DNA from: Candidatus Roizmanbacteria bacterium | GTDB lineage: Bacteria; Patescibacteriota; Microgenomatia; UBA1406; GWC2-37-13 | Direction of reading: 5' to 3' | Length of the DNA stretch: 31,741 nt | Assembly (NCBI GenBank): GCA_016206365.1 | Contig: JACQRR010000079.1 | Coordinates: 1-31,741, forward strand | In this document: one piece after another, positions 6,887-13,829 of the stretch | How positions within the stretch are numbered: position 1 is the stretch's first letter | Layout: every line of letters begins with the position of its first letter | Translations under genes and position numbers: made by a program | The notes under the pieces: model-generated | What the model was told of the DNA's origin: nothing | Databases searched by the model: none | Seen by the model: the letters and a program-made list of their open reading frames with translations, nothing else

Positions 6887-7594
6887 ATGTATCTGAAGAA
6901 AACACTTCTCATATTATTATTTACAGCATTTTTTTTAACCCCGGCTTTTTTGTTAGCTCAAGAATTGCCTACCCCAACAGATGCTGGCCGAACAAGAAAA
7001 AAACTAAATGCGACTGGCACAAAAAAAAGTGAGGAATTTAAGTTGATATTTGATGAGAGAATAAAAGAAGCCTCGGAGAGTTTTAAGCAAAAAAGAGCGG
7101 AGCTTCAGCATAGGCTTGAGTCGATAGCTAACGAGAAAAAAAGAAAAGCAGTTTTATCTATAAATGATAAGATGGCAGATACAAATAGGCGGCGAAGCGA
7201 AAAAATGATGAATGCTTTAGTGAAGTTAAACTCTCTTCTTGACCGTCTCTCTCGAAAGGTAGAAACAGCTAAAACCAGAGGTACAGATGCAACGGCGGTG
7301 GAGCAGGCTATAGCCGATGCGCAAGCAAGCATTGAAATTGCCCAAGTTGTCGTAGTAGATCAGGCTGCAAAAGTCTATACGATTGAGATTGCCGACCAGC
7401 AAAGACTAAAAACTACAGTCGGACAGGCAGTATCTAAGATGAACTCGAAGCTACGAGCTGTTAAATCGCTCGTTATTGAGGCAAAACAAAAAGTTTCGAG
7501 AGCTGTCAAAGAAGCTGCGAGAGTGGGGATAGGAAAGATCGGCAAGAAAGTTACCGAAGCAACGCCCGCATCGACTTTGACGCCAATACCCTAG
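6887..7594 (+). CDS. Secreted coiled-coil protein of unknown function
   Basis: The product has 235 residues from ATG 6887. A clear signal peptide (YLKKTLLILLFTAFFLTPAFLLAQ) is cleaved around residue 24. The mature part is strongly charged and helical: FDERIKEASESFKQKRAELQHRLESIANEKKRKAVLS and the following LLDRLSRKVETAKTRGTDATAVEQAIADA look like long coiled coils. The tail is Lys-rich and ends in a Pro/Thr stretch. No enzyme motif is seen. This type of small periplasmic or surface helical protein is common in CPR genomes. It is followed by a small membrane protein on the same strand. Role unknown; a structural or DNA-binding function from the basic surface would be speculation. Confidence 0.8.
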   Translation: MYLKKTLLILLFTAFFLTPAFLLAQELPTPTDAGRTRKKLNATGTKKSEEFKLIFDERIKEASESFKQKRAELQHRLESIANEKKRKAVLSINDKMADTNRRRSEKMMNALVKLNSLLDRLSRKVETAKTRGTDATAVEQAIADAQASIEIAQVVVVDQAAKVYTIEIADQQRLKTTVGQAVSKMNSKLRAVKSLVIEAKQKVSRAVKEAARVGIGKIGKKVTEATPASTLTPIP

Positions 7595-7648
7595 TTACAA
7601 ATTCTAAGCACGAGATCCGAGATAGTTCGAATTCCGGATTTATAAAAA

Positions 7649-8008
7649 ATGGATACAACCCAATCTCAAACACCACAACCGAATTTTCCCCTGCCGCCAG
7701 TTCAAACAAACTACATGCCTGATACTAACTTTTCAACCCCTTTGTCTTCAAGAGCACTTCTGCTACTGCAAAAATTCAAATTCCTCGCTCCGATATTACC
7801 CTTTTTTATACTGCTTCTGATTGCCGCTATGCTCCTTTTTTTTGCCAATCAACAATCACCAAGCAGAAATACAGAAGAGCCATTAATCAATCCAACTTCC
7901 ACTCCTTCCCCACCGGCTTCTGAAGACGAACGAGAGTTACAGGCTATTGATACGGGTTTTGATAACAAAGATTTTGAAGACATTCAGTCAGACCTAAAAA
8001 GACTCTAA
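7649..8008 (+). CDS. Small single-pass membrane protein, Pro-rich
   Basis: The product has 119 residues. The N-terminal 45 residues are Gln/Pro/Thr-rich (QSQTPQPNFPLPPVQTN). A transmembrane segment lies at about 50-71 (FLAPILPFFILLLIAAMLLFF). The C-terminal 50 residues are polar with a Pro/Ser/Thr linker and an acidic end (DTGFDNKDFEDIQSDLKRL). That last segment resembles the repeated D-x-D-x-I-D-x-DL motif of other small CPR membrane proteins, usually found behind genes for secreted coiled-coil proteins, as here. No function can be named. The gap to the upstream gene is 54 bp. Confidence 0.7.
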   Translation: MDTTQSQTPQPNFPLPPVQTNYMPDTNFSTPLSSRALLLLQKFKFLAPILPFFILLLIAAMLLFFANQQSPSRNTEEPLINPTSTPSPPASEDERELQAIDTGFDNKDFEDIQSDLKRL

Positions 8009-8024
8009 AGGTGGGAAGTTGGTA

Positions 8025-8762
8025 TCACTCAATATACCTCCAATAACTTCTGTTGCTATCAAAAGGAAGAAAGGGATGGATTATAATGGCTGCTTTTTTG
8101 TCTTTAATCGATCCAACGTTGAATGTGTTATCTTCCCAGCTCATAACGGTCCAATCAAGCTCTTGTTTTATTTCCCAGGAAGCTGGCAGGCCAATTTTTT
8201 TATAAGAAATGAAGTAAGATAAAAAGGCGAGAATCTTAAGCAGAGTGAAGGTAAATTTAGCTTTGAGAGAGTAGGCCTTAATCGAACCGAAGCTTCTGAT
8301 TAAAGGTATTTTTTTCTCTCTGGCGATTTCAGCGGTTATTTCTGCAACCGGCGAAAACGCCAGGGTGTGTTGATGCGAGTCTAACATCTTGACTTTAAAT
8401 CCTGCCTTTTGCAGCTTTTTTAATTGTGCTTCGATCTCTCTCTGGATATGAATTTTTTTAACTCTGCCCAGGAGTAGTCTTAATAAAAAAATGACCAAAG
8501 GAAAGAATTGGTTATTTTTACCAACCAGCGATTTGATTTTTTTCCGGTGTTGGGCTGGTTTTCCCTCTATTAGGTTGATATGAAGTCCTAAAACAAACTT
8601 GTACTTAGGCTTTATCCAGTTTGAAAGCCTATGCAGACTTAGAGAACTTACCATGGTAGAGAGTACAGATAGTCCAAAGAGTTTATCGTTTTTAATAAGT
8701 CGAATAATACCTGAGTCAACCTTTTTATCATAGCCGAAATCGTCGCTGTAAAACTTTATCAT
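8025..8762 (-). CDS. YdjC/ChbG family carbohydrate deacetylase
   Basis: The product has 245 residues. These enzymes remove N-acetyl groups from sugars such as chito-oligosaccharides or lipid-linked N-acetylhexosamines, using a bound metal. The family motifs are visible: an N-terminal DDFG (Asp7, Asp8), LGLHINLIEG (His61) and the SHQH motif (His130, His132). A long hydrophobic insertion (about 75-90) may contact the membrane. The ATG overlaps the stop of the upstream GT2 gene by 4 bp, so the two are translationally coupled. In related loci the GT2 partner loads a sugar onto a lipid carrier and the YdjC protein deacetylates it; that joint role is inferred from context. Confidence 0.88.
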   Translation of the reverse strand: MIKFYSDDFGYDKKVDSGIIRLIKNDKLFGLSVLSTMVSSLSLHRLSNWIKPKYKFVLGLHINLIEGKPAQHRKKIKSLVGKNNQFFPLVIFLLRLLLGRVKKIHIQREIEAQLKKLQKAGFKVKMLDSHQHTLAFSPVAEITAEIAREKKIPLIRSFGSIKAYSLKAKFTFTLLKILAFLSYFISYKKIGLPASWEIKQELDWTVMSWEDNTFNVGSIKDKKAAIIIHPFLPFDSNRSYWRYIE

Positions 8763-9478
8763 ATATAGGCATATCGAACTAATAATCGTTTCATGCCGAT
8801 AAGCTTACGGAATTCCTCGATGGTCTCAACCGCACGGATAAGAAAGGAAAATCTCGTACCTCTGATCTCCTGTAAAGTTACTGGGAGCTCTTTAAACGAG
8901 TATCTTAGGTAATGGCACATAATCAAAAGTTCGCTATCAAAGAAGTGATTTTGGCTTTGCACCTGGTCGACTAAAGGCAAAATTAACTTTTTTCGTATAG
9001 CCTTCATGCCATGCGTATCAGTGAAAGGTACGTCAAAATAGATTTTGAGAAAAAGTTCGATAAATTTGCTTATTATTCTTCTTGCTAACGGTCTTTTGTC
9101 TTTTGATGTCCCCATATTTTTTGAGCCAATGATAATATCGTAGCGCTCCAAAAGTAGTAAAGACAGAACTAAAAAGTCTGTATCCCAGAAGTCGATATCA
9201 AACTGAACAACTATATCAAAACTTGCCTGTTTTAATCCTTCTCTGAATGCCTGGCCGTAAGAAGGACTGTCAAGATGAAATAATTTGACATGGCTATTTT
9301 GTTTTGCCAGTTTTTTGGCAATATGATAGGTTTTGTCCTGGCTGCCGTTTTCAACGAGAACTATCTCGTAATCTGAGTGGGGCAGAATTTTGTCGATTTC
9401 AAACATCAGTTTATTCAACTGGTTTTCTAGAATTTCCTCCTCATTGTAAACGGGAATAATAAGGGAAAAGCTTTTCAT
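8759..9478 (-). CDS. Family 2 glycosyltransferase, DPM1-like
   Basis: The product has 239 residues. The start FSLIIPVYNEEEILENQLNKL, the VLVENGSQDKT motif and the acidic QFDIDFWD motif are typical of GT2 enzymes of the dolichol/undecaprenyl-phosphate sugar transferase group. No C-terminal membrane domain is present, so it is a soluble or peripheral form. It overlaps the YdjC-like deacetylase by 4 bp and is the first gene of that pair. A TATAAT hexamer with TGG before it (extended -10) and a GAGG ribosome-binding site lie directly upstream. This 5-prime arrangement is nearly identical to that of the DUF11-like gene at 25403. Confidence 0.9.
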   Translation of the reverse strand: MKSFSLIIPVYNEEEILENQLNKLMFEIDKILPHSDYEIVLVENGSQDKTYHIAKKLAKQNSHVKLFHLDSPSYGQAFREGLKQASFDIVVQFDIDFWDTDFLVLSLLLLERYDIIIGSKNMGTSKDKRPLARRIISKFIELFLKIYFDVPFTDTHGMKAIRKKLILPLVDQVQSQNHFFDSELLIMCHYLRYSFKELPVTLQEIRGTRFSFLIRAVETIEEFRKLIGMKRLLVRYAYI

Positions 9479-9488
9479 ATAGCCTCGT

Positions 9489-9494
9489 ATTATA
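9489..9494 (-). promoter_or_regulatory. Extended -10 promoter and RBS of the GT2/deacetylase pair
   Basis: TATAAT preceded by TGG is followed by ACGAGGCTAT and the ATG. The block TATAATACGRRGCTATATG is shared with 25403-25419. No gene lies in 9495-9699; the sequence there is AT-rich and shows nothing else beyond the promoter for the next gene. Confidence 0.6.
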
Positions 9495-9663
9495 CCACAT
9501 TTTGTCTTGTATTTCCATATTATAGGGTAAATCAGAAGAGATCGGACTATCGGAAAAATCAGATGCCAGATAGATCAGAATTTAAAATATTGCCATAAGA
9601 GTATGCGGCCGCATTATGTTTTAGCAATAATTTATTTTTGTCTATTTTTCAGGTAAGATTCGC

Positions 9664-9691
9664 TTGCATTAAAGTTAAACTATGCTATATT
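9664..9691 (+). promoter_or_regulatory. Promoter of the YtxH gene
   Basis: TTGCAT (9664-9669), a 16-bp spacer and TATATT (9686-9691) lie 8 nt before the ATG at 9700. No Shine-Dalgarno sequence is present. Confidence 0.5.
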
Positions 9692-9699
9692 AAAAATAT

Positions 9700-10137
9700 A
9701 TGAATAATCAAAAGAAACCCTCTCGTTTCGGTTTGGGAGTTTTTCTAGGTACTATTCTTGGTGGATTGGCGGCATTTTTCCTCTCGCCAAAATCAGGCGA
9801 AGAGAATCGCGAAACAGTCTTAAAAAGGATGCAGGAACTCAAAAAATCTATTGAAAAGATGGAGATTGAAAAAAAGGTAAAAGAAGTTTGGGGAGAAGTG
9901 ACAGAAGATGGAAAGAAAACTTTCCTTAAAGCCAAAAAACAGCTTCTAAAAAGATTTGATGAGTTACAGGAGAGCTGGCAAGACTTTGATCAAAAAAAAT
10001 ACGCTAAAATGGTAGAAGATGCTGTTGAAGATGCCAAATCGGAGACCAAGCTGACGGCAGAAAAATTAATGAAACTTAAAGATATGTTTGTGAGAGATTG
10101 GAATAAAATATTTGGTTCTGAAAAAAAATCCCAATGA
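9700..10137 (+). CDS. YtxH-domain general stress-type protein
   Basis: The product has 145 residues. The N-terminus FGLGVFLGTILGGLAAFFLSPKSGEENRE is the YtxH signature: a glycine-rich membrane helix followed by SPKSGEE. The rest is a highly charged helix pair (KKSIEKMEIEKKVKEVWGEV and later KYAKMVEDAVEDAKSETKL). In Firmicutes such proteins are stress-induced and membrane-associated; the molecular role is not known. The stop codon lies inside a repeat (10132-10246) shared with the convergent ATPase gene. Confidence 0.85.
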   Translation: MNNQKKPSRFGLGVFLGTILGGLAAFFLSPKSGEENRETVLKRMQELKKSIEKMEIEKKVKEVWGEVTEDGKKTFLKAKKQLLKRFDELQESWQDFDQKKYAKMVEDAVEDAKSETKLTAEKLMKLKDMFVRDWNKIFGSEKKSQ

Positions 10138-10246
10138 CCAAATCCCAAACTCCAAACAAATCTCAAATCCAAAATTTAAAAAATTTTTTTGAGTCATTGG
10201 GAATTGGAAATTGATTGGTCATTGGTAATTGGGATTTGGGATTTTG
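10132..10246. repeat. CCAATGACCAAATCCCAA inverted repeat
   Basis: The left arm (CCAATGACCAAATCCCAA) and right arm (ATTGGTCATTGG, GGGATTTGGGATTTTG) pair around an A/T-rich centre. It fills the gap between the convergent YtxH and ATPase genes, includes the YtxH stop and may serve as a two-way terminator. Confidence 0.75.
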
Positions 10247-12613
10247 TTAAACCTTCCTCCCATATCTTTCTTTCGACAGTCTGATGATTTTCTCCTTATT
10301 TTCATTCTTCAACGCTGGCAAGGGTAGTGTAATTGCCGGAAAAGGAGCCGAGGTCATCCCGTCGATTGAAAGCTTAATAACTGTTTCAAATTTTCCCAGT
10401 GAAACCAGGTCGTTTTCAGTGTAGATTTCGGCAAACTCAAAAGTTAGAAGGTGGGCATCTCTGGCGCCCACGACAAAAGAGATCAGCGAGCCGACGTTGC
10501 CAAAAATGGCTTTTTGGACTTCTAGTTCAAGCTGTTCGATGTATTGATTGGCAAGAGTCAGTGCAAGTCTGTATTTTCTAGCTTCAGAGAGAATTTTAAC
10601 GAACGAAGTCGTAGCAAAATTCTGAAACTCGTCAACGTATAAGAAAAAATCCCTACGTTCTTCTTCTTTTACAAAAGACCTGTTCATGGCAGCCAGCTGA
10701 ATTTGGGTGATGATCATAGCTCCAAGAAGTGCAGCGCTGTCTTCACCGAGCTTCCCTTGTGAAAGATTTAAGATGAGAATTTTTCCCTCATTCATAATCG
10801 ATTCCAAATCGATTGAAGATTTAGCTTTCCCTAGAATGTTCCTAATCATTCGAGAGGTGACAAACTGACCGACTTTATTTTGAATAGGCGAGACAGCCTC
10901 AGATTTTAGGCGGTCGGGCATTCTGGCAAATTCATGCTCCCAGAAATTTTTTAATACCGGATCTGCAAGCTGGCTTACTACTTTTTTCCTATAACCGGTA
11001 TTGGACAAAAGGTTAAGTATGTCAACCAGAGTTGAGCCAGGGGTTTCTAGCAAAGTCAAAATTACATTCCTTAAGATATACTCTAGCCTTGGCCCCCAAC
11101 TCTCTTTGTAAAGTTTATAAAAGATTGAGACAATGCCGGAGGCAACCAGATCTTTTTGTTGTTTGTTTCTCACCTCAAGAACATTAAGCGAAAATGGCCT
11201 TTCTATGTCAAATGGTTCAAGATAGACGACGTCATTAAGGCGGCGTTTTGGGACAAAATCGAGAATCGTGTCTGAAAGATCACCGTGTGGGTCGATGATA
11301 CCGATACCGCGGTCTTTGCGAATGTCGTCGATCGCCATATTGGCGATGAGGGTAGTTTTTCCAGCTCCGGTTTTCCCGATGATGTAGACGTGTTTACGTC
11401 GGTCTGGCGTTTTTATACCAAAAATTGTGGATTTATTTTTGAATTCGGTTTTGGCAAAGAAATTGACGTCCATTTTGTAATCGTTTTTGACGATAGAAGA
11501 TGGAGGATAGAGGATAGATTTTGATGATTGAGGATGGATGATTGATTGATCTATTTTCAATCTTCTATTTTCTATATCTATCTTCAATTTTCTATCATCC
11601 ATCGTCTGCATTTCTGTTTTTAGAGCAACAGGAAGGTTCTCGGGCGGTTCGCCTTTGAGAGTCTTGCCCCAGGCAATATTTTTGATCCCGGCCAACAGGT
11701 AACCCGAAGGATGCCAAAGAGTGGCTAATTCTTGGGCGTTTAAAACCTGGAATTTCCGTTCAAAATAATAGGTTTTTCTCTGTCTGATGCGCTTTAAAAG
11801 ATGATTTTTGAATATCAATGGACGGCGAAAAACAAACTGATTACCTTCTCCTAAGGAAAAGCTACCATATGTTCCGGCCAGATTCATCAGATAGGGTAGG
11901 ATAGGAGTTCTGTCGTTATTGGCTGCCGCCAGTCGAATTAAAGCTTTGCCGCCTTGGAATGAAGCTTTTTTCATAATGAGAAGCTGCTGCGGGCTGCGGG
12001 TGTATCGCTGGGCAGCCTCATCGTATATTTGGTGTCTTGCCGCCGATACGGCCATATCTTGCCAGGAAAAACTAGCCGGATTAATAAGAATTTGGATTAA
12101 CATTTTTAAGTTAGGGCCTTGTTTTGACAAAAAGCCAACTAATGAGGAAAGTGGATCGATGTCCTTGAAATCAAAATAAGTCTTAATCGGCAGGTAAGGA
12201 TATGAATTTAATATGACCTCTCCAGCAGTTATATTTTTGGATTTAAAAATTATATCCATCGGATCGGTCGTTTTTTTAACGGCTGACTGAGGAAAAGAGG
12301 AAGTGATGAGGCTATGGATAAAAGTCTCGTTTTCCTTGGGGGTGACGGCATAAAAGTAGATGGTTTGGCCTAACAGATAAATTTCAAAAGCGTAAGTTTT
12401 TACCGATACAAAAGGTCTTTTCCACCAGGGGATAAACGGATAAGGAAGGAGTGAGGCAAAGATTTGGGTCGCCGCTTCAATCGGTGTCTCATCATCCTTG
12501 GGATTACGGATTTGGAGAAAGGAAAGATTAGCCATAGGTGAATCAATATCAATAATATCAGAAAAATAGAAAAAATTGACATTGGTGAGAACTATTTTTC
12601 TCCGGTCGGACAA
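10247..12613 (-). CDS. HerA/VirD4/TraD-like DNA-translocating ATPase with in-frame repeat
   Basis: The product has 788 residues. The N-terminal 330 residues form a family-specific domain with little hydrophobicity. The RecA-like motor follows, with Walker A GKTGAGKT (413-420), IIDPHGDLSDTILDFVP and Walker B LYVDEFQNF (Asp661, Glu662). This layout matches the type IV secretion / conjugation-type ATPases that are very common in CPR genomes and are thought to move DNA. No other secretion genes are next to it, so it may act in DNA uptake or segregation. A family C repeat (11489-11606) adds about residues 338-376 just before the motor domain. The first codon is TTG at 12613; ATG at 12535 (MANLSFLQI) is an alternative. 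The TTG lies inside a 20-bp motif repeated at 13500. Confidence 0.88.
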   Translation of the reverse strand: MSDRRKIVLTNVNFFYFSDIIDIDSPMANLSFLQIRNPKDDETPIEAATQIFASLLPYPFIPWWKRPFVSVKTYAFEIYLLGQTIYFYAVTPKENETFIHSLITSSFPQSAVKKTTDPMDIIFKSKNITAGEVILNSYPYLPIKTYFDFKDIDPLSSLVGFLSKQGPNLKMLIQILINPASFSWQDMAVSAARHQIYDEAAQRYTRSPQQLLIMKKASFQGGKALIRLAAANNDRTPILPYLMNLAGTYGSFSLGEGNQFVFRRPLIFKNHLLKRIRQRKTYYFERKFQVLNAQELATLWHPSGYLLAGIKNIAWGKTLKGEPPENLPVALKTEMQTMDDRKLKIDIENRRLKIDQSIIHPQSSKSILYPPSSIVKNDYKMDVNFFAKTEFKNKSTIFGIKTPDRRKHVYIIGKTGAGKTTLIANMAIDDIRKDRGIGIIDPHGDLSDTILDFVPKRRLNDVVYLEPFDIERPFSLNVLEVRNKQQKDLVASGIVSIFYKLYKESWGPRLEYILRNVILTLLETPGSTLVDILNLLSNTGYRKKVVSQLADPVLKNFWEHEFARMPDRLKSEAVSPIQNKVGQFVTSRMIRNILGKAKSSIDLESIMNEGKILILNLSQGKLGEDSAALLGAMIITQIQLAAMNRSFVKEEERRDFFLYVDEFQNFATTSFVKILSEARKYRLALTLANQYIEQLELEVQKAIFGNVGSLISFVVGARDAHLLTFEFAEIYTENDLVSLGKFETVIKLSIDGMTSAPFPAITLPLPALKNENKEKIIRLSKERYGRKV
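11489..11606 (-). repeat. Family C palindromic repeat inside the ATPase gene
   Basis: On the coding strand the element begins GACGATGGATGATAGAAAAT and ends CTCCATCTTCTATCGTC. Its translation (MDDRKLKIDIENRRLK ... ILYPPSSIVK) aligns residue by residue with the def insert, most clearly at SSKSIL-PPSSIVK, so both copies use the same frame and orientation. Confidence 0.88.
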
Positions 12614-12627
12614 AAGTGGTTAGTATT
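12601..12627. repeat. TCCGGTCGG-NN-AAAAGTGGT motif, copy 1
   Basis: TCCGGTCGGACAAAAGTGGT, with TATT a few bases later, matches copy 2 at 13500-13525 at 18 of 20 positions. Copy 1 covers the predicted TTG start of the ATPase gene. It may be a protein-binding site or the boundary of an inserted segment. Confidence 0.6.
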
Positions 12628-12649
12628 GCGAAGTTTACTTCTATTCAAT

Positions 12650-12799
12650 CTATTTTTTGTGTTTATGGTCTTTAACACTTGTAAGTACTACTAAAGGTTT
12701 GCCCGATCGAGTGATAAGAATTTTCTTTCGTCCATAATAAACTTCATTGAGAAGTTCGGCAAAATTTTGACGAGCGTATTTTGCTGTTACTGCTTTCAT
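12650..12799 (-). CDS. Phd/YefM-type antitoxin, orphan
   Basis: The product has 49 residues. The sequence MKAVTAKYARQNFAELLNEV then YYGRKKILITRSGKPLVVL is the classic N-terminal DNA-binding half of Phd/YefM antitoxins: the A-x-x-x-F-x-x-L-L-x-x-V helix, then I-x-I-T-R-x-G-x-P-V. The C-terminus is short (TSVKDHKHKK), so the usual toxin-binding tail of about 30 residues is missing. Downstream on the same strand, 36 bp away, is the HerA-like ATPase rather than a RelE or Doc toxin. It may be a remnant antitoxin or a stand-alone repressor. It is preceded by an AT-rich region with GAAAG-like purines. Confidence 0.85.
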   Translation of the reverse strand: MKAVTAKYARQNFAELLNEVYYGRKKILITRSGKPLVVLTSVKDHKHKK

Positions 12800-12864
12800 T
12801 CTTTTAAAATTATAATTAAAAAAAGAAATAAGTCAAATAGTATACATTGTGTACATTTGATACA

Positions 12865-13023
12865 TTTAATACGTAACCGTTCAGGATTTGACAAAACTTC
12901 TGTCATCCTGAACGAAGTGAAGGATCTCTGAACTTGTTTCAGGTAATCTCGCATTCGCGATAGATTCTTCGCTACGCTCAGAATGACAATTCTTTGACTA
13001 TTCCTGAACGGTTACTTTAATAC
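12865..13023. mobile_element. MITE-like element, 143 bp, with 14-bp TIRs and 8-bp direct repeats
   Basis: The perfect terminal inverted repeats are GTAACCGTTCAGGA (12873-12886) and TCCTGAACGGTTAC (13002-13015). Both ends are flanked by the same 8-bp sequence TTTAATAC (12865-12872 and 13016-13023), as expected of a target-site duplication. No open reading frame fits inside. The interior (12901-12988) is a family A-like palindrome with TGTCATCCTGAACG at one side and CAGAATGACA at the other. Non-autonomous elements of this kind are moved by a transposase encoded elsewhere; 8-bp duplications are made by several IS families. Confidence 0.85.
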
Positions 13024-13039
13024 CTATTGACTTCGCTGA

Positions 13040-13440
13040 TTTTTTAACCTAAACTAATTTAGTTATGAAAAGTAATTGCTCTTTTTTTAATCTTCGCTAA
13101 GTAATCTTCATCCGCCTGGGTGACCTACTTAGTGAAAGAGGTCAAAATGCAGGTGGAAGGTTAAGCTGAATCCTTCTTAAATACCGCAAGGTTATAGCAG
13201 AGTTCTGTGAGGTTGTGGAGCATTTTGGCAGGAAATTCCTGTCACGCCAAATAACAACCAGCCTGCCTTAAAATCATTCATGGCAGTGACTGATTAAGCC
13301 GCTACGCAGGGCTAAAAAAAATAAAAAAACTTGGAAGAGCCCACCGTCGCTTACCACTCGCCTTTTCAGTACTATTCGTACACGGCTCGTGGAGCGCTTC
13401 TGGTGGGTAAATAGGTTGAGAGGAGGGGAGAAGTTCCCAA
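13040..13440. ncRNA. Structured non-coding region, unidentified RNA candidate
   Basis: There is no ORF in these 400 bp, but helices are dense. TCCGCCTG pairs with CAGGTGGA around a GACCT/AGGTC stem (about 13110-13162). GGTTGT pairs with ACAACC, enclosing TTGGC/GCCAA and GGAAATTCC (about 13213-13260). CCCACC pairs with GGTGGG, enclosing CGCT/AGCG, CCAC/GTGG and GTAC/GTAC stems (about 13340-13410). Base composition is richer in GC than the surrounding AT-rich spacers. Some fragments recall RNase P (GGTAAG, ACAGAAC on the minus strand), but the conserved core is not found. Strand and limits are uncertain. Confidence 0.4.
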
Positions 13441-13499
13441 ATCAAAACAATTCTTCCCTACAACTTTTGCTAGCTTCAATGTAAATATTACCAATTTGA

Positions 13500-13525
13500 T
13501 CCGGTCGGTTAAAAGTGGTGATATT
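13500..13525. repeat. TCCGGTCGG-NN-AAAAGTGGT motif, copy 2
   Basis: TCCGGTCGGTTAAAAGTGGT, then ATATT, in direct orientation to copy 1, 899 bp away. It lies 20 bp upstream of a small ORF, a position comparable to copy 1 at the ATPase start although on the opposite coding strand. Confidence 0.6.
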
Positions 13526-13538
13526 TTGAGTCAAGATT

Positions 13539-13745
13539 ATGCCGATAAATCAAAAAGTAAAAGAACTATTTTTAAAATGCCTTTGTGGCTGTGGGCAGCA
13601 ATTATTGATAAATGACTATGCTGATAATTCGATTGAAATAAATATAAGAATAGATGGTAGAAGAAAATGGAACGGAGTAGTTTTAGGAAAAGAAAATATT
13701 AAAGAATTAAGAAAGTATATCGATAAAATTGCTGTAACTGCTTAA
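13539..13745 (+). CDS. Small hypothetical protein with CLCGCG motif
   Basis: The product has 68 residues. Not recognised. The N-terminal half contains CLCGCGQQL, a three-cysteine cluster like a degenerate zinc knuckle. The C-terminal half (NIRIDGRRKWNGVVLGKENIKELRKYIDKI) looks like a beta-hairpin plus helix. Balanced amino acid use and a sensible start argue for a real gene, but there is no clear Shine-Dalgarno sequence. It stands alone between the structured non-coding region and the Tat-like protein gene. Confidence 0.5.
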   Translation: MPINQKVKELFLKCLCGCGQQLLINDYADNSIEINIRIDGRRKWNGVVLGKENIKELRKYIDKIAVTA

Positions 13746-13829
13746 ATCAAATATTTTTTCTCGTCAATATCCAAAAAAAGCTTTCGATGAGAAAGAAAAA
13801 ACTAATAATTTAGTTTAAAATCAATATAT

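Noticed and set aside
8019..8222. 67-codon frame on the plus strand
   Set aside because: Antisense shadow of the YdjC-like deacetylase gene.
13040..13440. RNase P RNA, tmRNA, T-box or group II intron
   Set aside because: Fragments such as GGTAAG, ACAGAAC and GAGCCGTGTAC occur, but the conserved cores (GAGGAAAGTCC, TTCGAC start and T-arm, GGGTGGTACCGCG, domain V) are not found in the right order. Kept only as an unidentified structured region.
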